This document shows positions 47,868-51,969 of a stretch of 51,969 nt of DNA, in pieces. The DNA lies in IMG/VR virus record IMGVR_UViG_3300027851_000037, positions 1 to 51,969 of that record; one strand, given 5' to 3'. Each line of letters starts with the position of its first letter. Position 1 is the first letter of the stretch. A program made the position numbers and the translations under genes. Under the pieces are notes generated by a model that made no database searches, was not told where the DNA came from, and worked only from the letters and a program-made list of their open reading frames with translations. The DNA is from a virus.

Positions 47868-47869
47868 AG

Positions 47870-48262
47870 TTATAATTTGATTTCAAGTTCTTGGCCTGTC
47901 ATGGCGTAGTGTAGGTTTTCAAACTCATGCACGCTTGCAATCTGTCTTTTGACAAATTGGTCGTTTACGAATAGGCTAAATGTTCTTTCGAGAAAGCTCC
48001 ACTTTAGCACCATTACATATATCCCTATACTTGGTAAAATTCTAAATGTGTAACCATTAATCTCTTCTATATCGCTGCACTTTTTTAGTGCCTTCGGTGT
48101 AAGTGGGATAGGTTTAAAGTCTTTATCGTCCGGATTCTTTTCAAGAAATTCGATATCGGCCGCTTCAATTATGCAGACTTCGTCCCATTCCTTGCGCTCG
48201 TCAAGTTCATCTACTATATGATAATTGTAGTGATTGCCTACTCTGAGTTCGTTTGCTTTCAT
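47870..48262 (-). CDS. Conserved-looking phage protein 'MKANELRVGN', 130 aa
   Basis: The N-terminal MKANELRVGNHYNYHI and C-terminal HEFENLHYAMTGQELEIKL are a pattern I recall from many Bacteroidetes phage and prophage genes. Between them lie IPLTPKALKKCSDIEEINGY and an aromatic region. It is soluble with mixed fold and no catalytic motif. It lies in the early operon between the membrane protein and the ASCH-like gene with 2-3-bp gaps. Function is unknown. Confidence 0.7.
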   Translation of the reverse strand: MKANELRVGNHYNYHIVDELDERKEWDEVCIIEAADIEFLEKNPDDKDFKPIPLTPKALKKCSDIEEINGYTFRILPSIGIYVMVLKWSFLERTFSLFVNDQFVKRQIASVHEFENLHYAMTGQELEIKL

Positions 48263-48265
48263 GGC

Positions 48266-48850
48266 CTATAATCCTTGAACGAGGTCAATTTCACTTACCA
48301 ATTCGCAATACATTCCGATACCATTGACAAAAACGCAACTGCCAACGCTGAATGAATTTTTTGATTCTGGAGCATCTTTCAGCTCAATAGGTTTGGCCAT
48401 AAAGCATCTTGAATCAGCATATCTCTTATAGCTTGCAGGGCAATTTTCATTATCCCATGCCGAGTTTCCGACAATCCAAACCATGATTAACTTTTCGTTT
48501 ACTCCCTCGGTCTTTGGTCTGTCTTTACAACCCCCACACACATGCGGAGGATGAATCGGAGGCCGAACCTCGACAACCTCCATTTTACCACTATTGATTA
48601 TGCCTGAAAGGTCTTTGAAAATATCCTTCAGGTCCTCCTTCATTCTCTTTTCGTCCTCTCTCTTTTTGATGGTATCTGAGATGATCATCTCAAGCATCCA
48701 CATATAAGCTGTGAACATTACCCATCCGGCGAAATTATGAACGCCCTCAAACAGATAGACTGTCTTTTCGTTGGGGGCGATTGCCATTATAATTAATGAG
48801 AGTAGCACTAACAATGCTGCTGCTAATCCAATTTTGTGAAGTGTCTTCAT
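48266..48850 (-). CDS. Two-span membrane protein, 194 aa
   Basis: Two membrane segments are visible near the start: IGLAAALLVLLSLIIMAIA (about 6-24) and FAGWVMFTAYMWMLEMIIS (about 40-58). A charged helix follows (IKKREDEKRMKEDLKDIFKD), then a soluble C-terminal domain from about 90 with PPHVCGGCKDRP and a Cys-containing tail. This looks like an inner-membrane protein with a cytosolic domain. In an early operon it could alter the envelope or signal against superinfection; this is a positional guess. Confidence 0.6.
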   Translation of the reverse strand: MKTLHKIGLAAALLVLLSLIIMAIAPNEKTVYLFEGVHNFAGWVMFTAYMWMLEMIISDTIKKREDEKRMKEDLKDIFKDLSGIINSGKMEVVEVRPPIHPPHVCGGCKDRPKTEGVNEKLIMVWIVGNSAWDNENCPASYKRYADSRCFMAKPIELKDAPESKNSFSVGSCVFVNGIGMYCELVSEIDLVQGL

Positions 48851-48865
48851 AGTTGTGTGTGTGTG

Positions 48866-49540
48866 TTAAAAAATTTTGGTTTTCTTTTGTTCTTTTTGTT
48901 CTGTAAAAAAGTCGATTAAACGAGTCGTTTTGCTCATTATCTCCTTCCGGATAAGGTAAGAGACCATCGCGTTGCCAGGGTCCATTATTCCGCCCGCAAA
49001 CTTGCCTTTCTCGGTATATATTTTTCCAATGGAATATTTGGGAAAGGTTTTTTCTGCAGATTCAAGAAAGTTTTGATATGAGAGATTTATGTTTTTCTCA
49101 ATTATTTTGTCCTTTTCGAATTGGCTGAGTTCAACCTTCTGCTCAATCTGCTTATGATTGAAAGAAGCTGCATAGGAGCGCATGGCATTTTTTCTTGTAG
49201 AAGAGCTCATGTATGCGTTTAACCATTTATACATTGATTGAAAAGTAACCATTCCATAAGGTTTATCGTCAAGTAATCCCTTGATTCCGGACACAACTGC
49301 ATAATCAATCTCAGGGAATCTAATACCCTTTAGTTGTTCGTCACTTTTAATACATTTATACAGCTCTTCTGAAATCTCTGTCTGCTGCTCACTAATGATG
49401 TCAAGCCTTGTGTTATTTGACTGCCCTGTAAGTTTATAGGCCTTTAGCACTATCCCAGAGATATGCAGCTTTACAGCATTTGCATTACTCTCACTTGCCA
49501 AGGGAGCCGATAAAAGGTTTATGATTTCAATTTTATCCAT
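48866..49540 (-). CDS. Unknown helical early protein, 224 aa
   Basis: The start is at MDKIEIINLL (49540), one base after the stop of the replication gene; a longer frame to 49582 would overlap it. The product is mainly helical: NAVKLHISGIVLKAYKLTG, FPEIDYAVVSGIKGLL and a region with DPGNAMVSYLIRKEIM. A Lys-rich tail ends QKKTKIF. It is likely a partner of the replication gene because of tight coupling. I do not recognise a family. Confidence 0.55.
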   Translation of the reverse strand: MDKIEIINLLSAPLASESNANAVKLHISGIVLKAYKLTGQSNNTRLDIISEQQTEISEELYKCIKSDEQLKGIRFPEIDYAVVSGIKGLLDDKPYGMVTFQSMYKWLNAYMSSSTRKNAMRSYAASFNHKQIEQKVELSQFEKDKIIEKNINLSYQNFLESAEKTFPKYSIGKIYTEKGKFAGGIMDPGNAMVSYLIRKEIMSKTTRLIDFFTEQKEQKKTKIF

Positions 49541-49541
49541 G

Positions 49542-50420
49542 TTATTGGTTAAGTTTAAGTTTCTCCGCAGATAATGTTCCATTAGTCAATGCTCTCGCTC
49601 TCTTTTCAAGTATGGCATACAACTCTTTGTTGCTAGCTCCCTTTTCGTTTCCACTTCTCTCTGTGTTGCTGTAATTCCCCTCGACAACCTTCATCCAATT
49701 GCTTGAGTTTTTGAATATCCAATCAAAAGATGCTCTCCACTTACCGGCTCTTCCGGATAGAAAGTCTGAATCTTGAATCATCTGAAAAATTGCAGAGATG
49801 CTATCCATCCATTGTTCAGGTTCCGAGATCTCTTTAAGTCTGCTCTTGATTTTGTCTTTTCTGTCCTTGCTTAATCCCTTTACTTTAGGGCAGTCTGTTA
49901 CAATGGTGTTCCATGCCTCGGCTATCTCATCAAATGGATAGTAAATAGGATTTGTTGTAGGAATCGGTTGTCTTGGCTCTTGTGGTCCGCCTCCAATTTG
50001 GCTGCTTCCAAAAAGTTCAGGTGAAACGAGTAGCTTTTCGTACAACTCATCAAAAGACATGACATCTCGCTTTCTTCTGAAATAGATTACCTCGGAAAGG
50101 ATATCAACAAAGTTCTCGCTCCAGATAACCTTCTTTTCCCAGAGTTGCTTATTGATTGTTTCAAGGTTGGCCAAGGTGTCATATATTTCAATCAGCCTTT
50201 CGCTGCTTAACCCCATTTTTGCAACAACAAACTCCCATAACTGAGAATCCCGGCAGTCAATAAAATGGTTCTCGGATGCGCCCAGAATCTCCAAGGTCTT
50301 AAACCAAACAGCATATCCATCATTCCCAAACTTCTTTTCAAGGATGAAAATTGTCTTGCCGCTTGTGCAGAAGTGAGGAAAATATTCCACTATGTTCTTG
50401 TATTTGCGCCCTGCTGCCAT
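49542..50420 (-). CDS. Replication protein with DUF4373-type N-terminal domain
   Basis: The N-terminal region (about 1-100) has the DUF4373 / Lin1244-like pattern YFPHFCTSGKTIFILEKKFG and YAVWFKTLEILG, a winged-helix fold found in DnaD-like and phage replication initiators. The C-terminal part, IAEAWNTIVTDCPKVKGLSK and FLSGRAGKWRASFDWIFKNS, matches the 'FL.Gr...W.a.fdWl.k' end of phage helicase-loader-type proteins. It would bind the origin and recruit host replicative helicase. No helicase gene follows in the window, which agrees with use of the host machine. Its leader has a hairpin at 50440-50459. Confidence 0.8.
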   Translation of the reverse strand: MAAGRKYKNIVEYFPHFCTSGKTIFILEKKFGNDGYAVWFKTLEILGASENHFIDCRDSQLWEFVVAKMGLSSERLIEIYDTLANLETINKQLWEKKVIWSENFVDILSEVIYFRRKRDVMSFDELYEKLLVSPELFGSSQIGGGPQEPRQPIPTTNPIYYPFDEIAEAWNTIVTDCPKVKGLSKDRKDKIKSRLKEISEPEQWMDSISAIFQMIQDSDFLSGRAGKWRASFDWIFKNSSNWMKVVEGNYSNTERSGNEKGASNKELYAILEKRARALTNGTLSAEKLKLNQ

Positions 50421-50439
50421 TGTGTTTGTTTTGATAAAT

Positions 50440-50459
50440 CCCCATCCCGAAAGATGGGG
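50440..50459 (-). other. Hairpin ahead of the replication gene
   Basis: CCCCATC and GATGGGG form a perfect 7-bp stem around a 6-nt loop (CCGAAA on the plus strand) in the 63-bp gap between the genes at 50484 and 50420. No T-run follows on the minus strand, so it is more likely an RNA stability, processing or attenuation element than a full terminator. Confidence 0.4.
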
Positions 50460-50483
50460 AGTTGATTGTTTGGTTAATTTTGG

Positions 50484-51236
50484 TTACTGCTCAATGATTA
50501 CAATGCCTGGAGCGATATCGCTAATCAATTTCAGTTGTTCGTCAATCGCTGTATCTCTGACCAGCTCCAGAGTAGCGTTTGCCCCCGGAGAAATCAGATT
50601 CAGGAATACTGCTCTTCCGTTTACTGTTGCATCAAACTCAACCTCGAAGAATTCTTTCTTTCCTCCCACAAATAGTGGCATAGAGAGATTAAATCCCATA
50701 GGGAGATTTGATGTAACTACTGCGGAATAATTATCCTTGAATCCTCCCTGTTGGTCGTTCTGCTTTTCAACCATAGAATCAATCTTTGCGTTGAAGTTTT
50801 TCAGAACAGAAACCAATATCATGTTAGCTTCAAGGCTCTCAAAAAACGCCCGGTTCATCTTACAGAATTGGCCAAGTTTGTTTGGTTCCCAGTCTTTGTC
50901 AGAGTTGATTCCAAATTTTTCAAACACTGAGTGTGTCTTTATCTCACCCACGATCTTCCCCTTTTTGTAGAAGTCAGACTCATTGATGATAAGTGTGATA
51001 CTCATCTTCTCCCTGTTAACAAGGATGTGGGAGTTTGCCATGAAATTAACCAACTCGTCCCGGGTCAATATTCCCAATCTTTTTGAGAGGAATTCATGGG
51101 GTGCGTCAATCGTACCTTTGATGTCAATTTGAATTGGAGCCATCTCACGAAGCTGCTCAGGGGCCGAACCTTCACGAATAATTACTTCCGCCTTACCGGA
51201 CTCAGGGACTACGATGTTTAGTTTTTCGGGTTCCAT
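50484..51236 (-). CDS. Unknown early phage protein, recombination-module position, 250 aa
   Basis: This is mixed alpha/beta with IQIDIKGTIDAPHEFLSKRL, then ILVNREKMSITLIINESDF, KMNRAFFESLEANMILVSVL and a C-terminal DTAIDEQLKLISDIAPGIVI. The pattern is common in Bacteroidetes phages between ssb and replication genes and resembles DUF2303-like (YfdQ-like) proteins, but I cannot confirm that. It lies downstream of ssb in the same operon and may act in ssDNA annealing or DNA protection. It has no visible enzymatic motif. Confidence 0.5.
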   Translation of the reverse strand: MEPEKLNIVVPESGKAEVIIREGSAPEQLREMAPIQIDIKGTIDAPHEFLSKRLGILTRDELVNFMANSHILVNREKMSITLIINESDFYKKGKIVGEIKTHSVFEKFGINSDKDWEPNKLGQFCKMNRAFFESLEANMILVSVLKNFNAKIDSMVEKQNDQQGGFKDNYSAVVTSNLPMGFNLSMPLFVGGKKEFFEVEFDATVNGRAVFLNLISPGANATLELVRDTAIDEQLKLISDIAPGIVIIEQ

Positions 51237-51250
51237 TTGTGTAATGATTT

Positions 51251-51679
51251 TTAATTGTTTGTACCTGTTTTCATGTGGAAGATGTTGCCCTGCAGCTCAT
51301 CCTGTTTGGCTCTGCGAGTCAAGGAATCAATGAGTTCACCATCCGAGTTGTAGTACCCAACCATCTTTTCTTCCGAGTCAACGAATTTGAAGAGGCTTTC
51401 GTTAGTGTAAGTGGCCTTCTCTCTGATGTTTTTCAGAAGAGTACCAATCCTTGCAGATACCGGCTGCATCTTCGCCTTAAAAGCGGCTTGCGCGGCCTTT
51501 TTCTCTTCGGAGATGTTGCTGAGTTCGATTGACTTGTTTGCCAACTCATCCTTCATCTCAACAAGTTCTTCCTCTGAGAATGGTCTTGTGTAGCCCATCA
51601 TCTCTACTTTGTCGCAGTTGTTCTGCAGGAGCGCTAGTCTTTCTTTTGCAGACAGCTCTTTTCCTAAAAAATTGTCCAT
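51251..51679 (-). CDS. Unknown coiled-coil early protein, 142 aa
   Basis: The product is helical and acidic: LSAKERLALLQNNCDKVEMM, a central coiled coil (VEMKDELANKSIELSNISEE), then FKAKMQPVSARIGTLLKNIR and a C-terminal EEKMVGYYNSDGELIDSLTR that looks like a beta hairpin. It lies between ssb and the 250-aa protein. The pattern of 'e.mvgyYn.dGelv..Rp' is seen in phage proteins near ssb; the role is unknown. Confidence 0.55.
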   Translation of the reverse strand: MDNFLGKELSAKERLALLQNNCDKVEMMGYTRPFSEEELVEMKDELANKSIELSNISEEKKAAQAAFKAKMQPVSARIGTLLKNIREKATYTNESLFKFVDSEEKMVGYYNSDGELIDSLTRRAKQDELQGNIFHMKTGTNN

Positions 51680-51706
51680 TGTGTTGTTGTGAAATTTGTT
51701 TGTTAT

Positions 51707-51969
51707 TTAAAATGGCAAATCGCCATCGTCTTCATTTGCCGGGATAGGGGTTTGTTCAGGTTGGGCCTCACCCTCTGGGCGTTTTGGGAATACCTCTACC
51801 TCTTTTATCTCTGAGGTATTTGGAGCAGTCTCAGGCTTTTTCTCTTGAAGCTCGAAGGTGTCAACGAATACAGTAATAGTGGGAATCGTCTCGCCTGTTC
51901 TTGTGTAGAGTCCCAATTTTGGTTTACCACTTACATAAATCCTCTTGCCCTTTTTGAGCATTGCTGCAT
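51707..51969 (-). CDS. ssb: Single-stranded DNA-binding protein, C-terminal part, cut by window edge
   Basis: Only the C-terminal ~87 codons are in the window; the frame is open to the right edge, so the ATG at 51961 is an internal Met, not the start. The text LKKGKRIYVSGKPKLGLYTR followed by ETIPTITVFVDTFELQ is the end of the OB fold ('kkG..vyveG......y....g......v..f..lg'). A flexible linker rich in Glu/Pro leads to the acidic tip DDGDLPF, which binds partner repair proteins in SSBs. It would be at or near the head of the early operon. Confidence 0.85.
   Translation of the reverse strand, partial: AAMLKKGKRIYVSGKPKLGLYTRTGETIPTITVFVDTFELQEKKPETAPNTSEIKEVEVFPKRPEGEAQPEQTPIPANEDDGDLPF

Noticed and set aside
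18-51961. Stop-codon reassignment, as in some gut phages
   Set aside because: Major genes are full length with the standard code and use TAA, TAG or TGA as ordinary stops; no systematic in-frame TAG or TGA interrupts them.
1-51969. Complete circular genome closed at the window ends
   Set aside because: Joining the ends puts a TGA in frame just upstream of the SSB part, leaving it without its N-terminal half, so sequence is missing between the ends.

Overview
The window is a near-complete temperate phage genome whose gene content points to a host in the Bacteroidota, most likely Bacteroidales. The evidence is a Bacteroides-style tyrosine integrase, tail-fibre modules of the 'LLDLSDID...LVKLANGKWG' type, a DUF6527 gene, a DUF4373-type replication gene and a DUF551 gene, and a general lack of strong Shine-Dalgarno sequences. 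No tape measure, tail tube or sheath is visible. Portal, connector, a three-gene ejection-protein-like set and a large stabilisation-like protein point to a short-tailed (podovirus-like) virion. Both ends cut through genes: a small HTH regulator is open at the left edge and ssb is open at the right edge.

Left module (1-2.26 kb): partial repressor-like HTH protein, convergent integrase, and an attP-like region made of the 3' part of a tRNA-Gly(CCC) flanked by two tandem pairs of TTTGTATAA. Phage genes lie on both sides of this core, so the molecule looks like an unintegrated or circularly assembled phage rather than a prophage with host flanks.

Virion and lysis half (2.26-37.7 kb) switches strand several times. 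On the minus strand (5973 to 2259) are a small protein and a 1069-aa virion protein. On the plus strand (5985-22752) are two ejection-protein-like genes, a 3977-aa polyvalent protein, the portal and two small genes. On the minus strand again (25497-22810) are a TerS-like protein, TerL and a HESSH zincin-like protein. On the plus strand (25640-37706) are scaffold, capsid, head-associated and connector proteins, a 1134-aa tail fibre, small membrane proteins, a second fibre-like protein, an M23 endopeptidase, a DUF6527 protein and a spanin-like protein. Terminators were found at 2203, 22776, 27816 and 36091.

The early operon (51969 to 37672, all minus strand) is tightly packed with many ATGA overlaps. 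In transcription order it has ssb, two proteins of unknown function, a DUF4373-type replication protein, an unknown protein, a membrane protein, an ASCH-like protein, two DNA methyltransferases, DUF551, two DnaA-domain-IV-like HTH proteins, a RuvC-like resolvase, a zinc-motif protein, a radical SAM enzyme, a PD-(D/E)XK-like nuclease, an acyl carrier protein and many small proteins. I see no DNA polymerase, primase or replicative helicase, so the phage probably relies on the host replisome.

The points most worth a second look are a methyltransferase interrupted at a G9 tract (one G fewer restores the frame), the giant polyvalent protein, the phage acyl carrier protein near a radical SAM gene, the arm-site-like repeats around attP, and a capsid protein with a signal-peptide-like N terminus. 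All family assignments come from reading motifs by eye; no database search was run.
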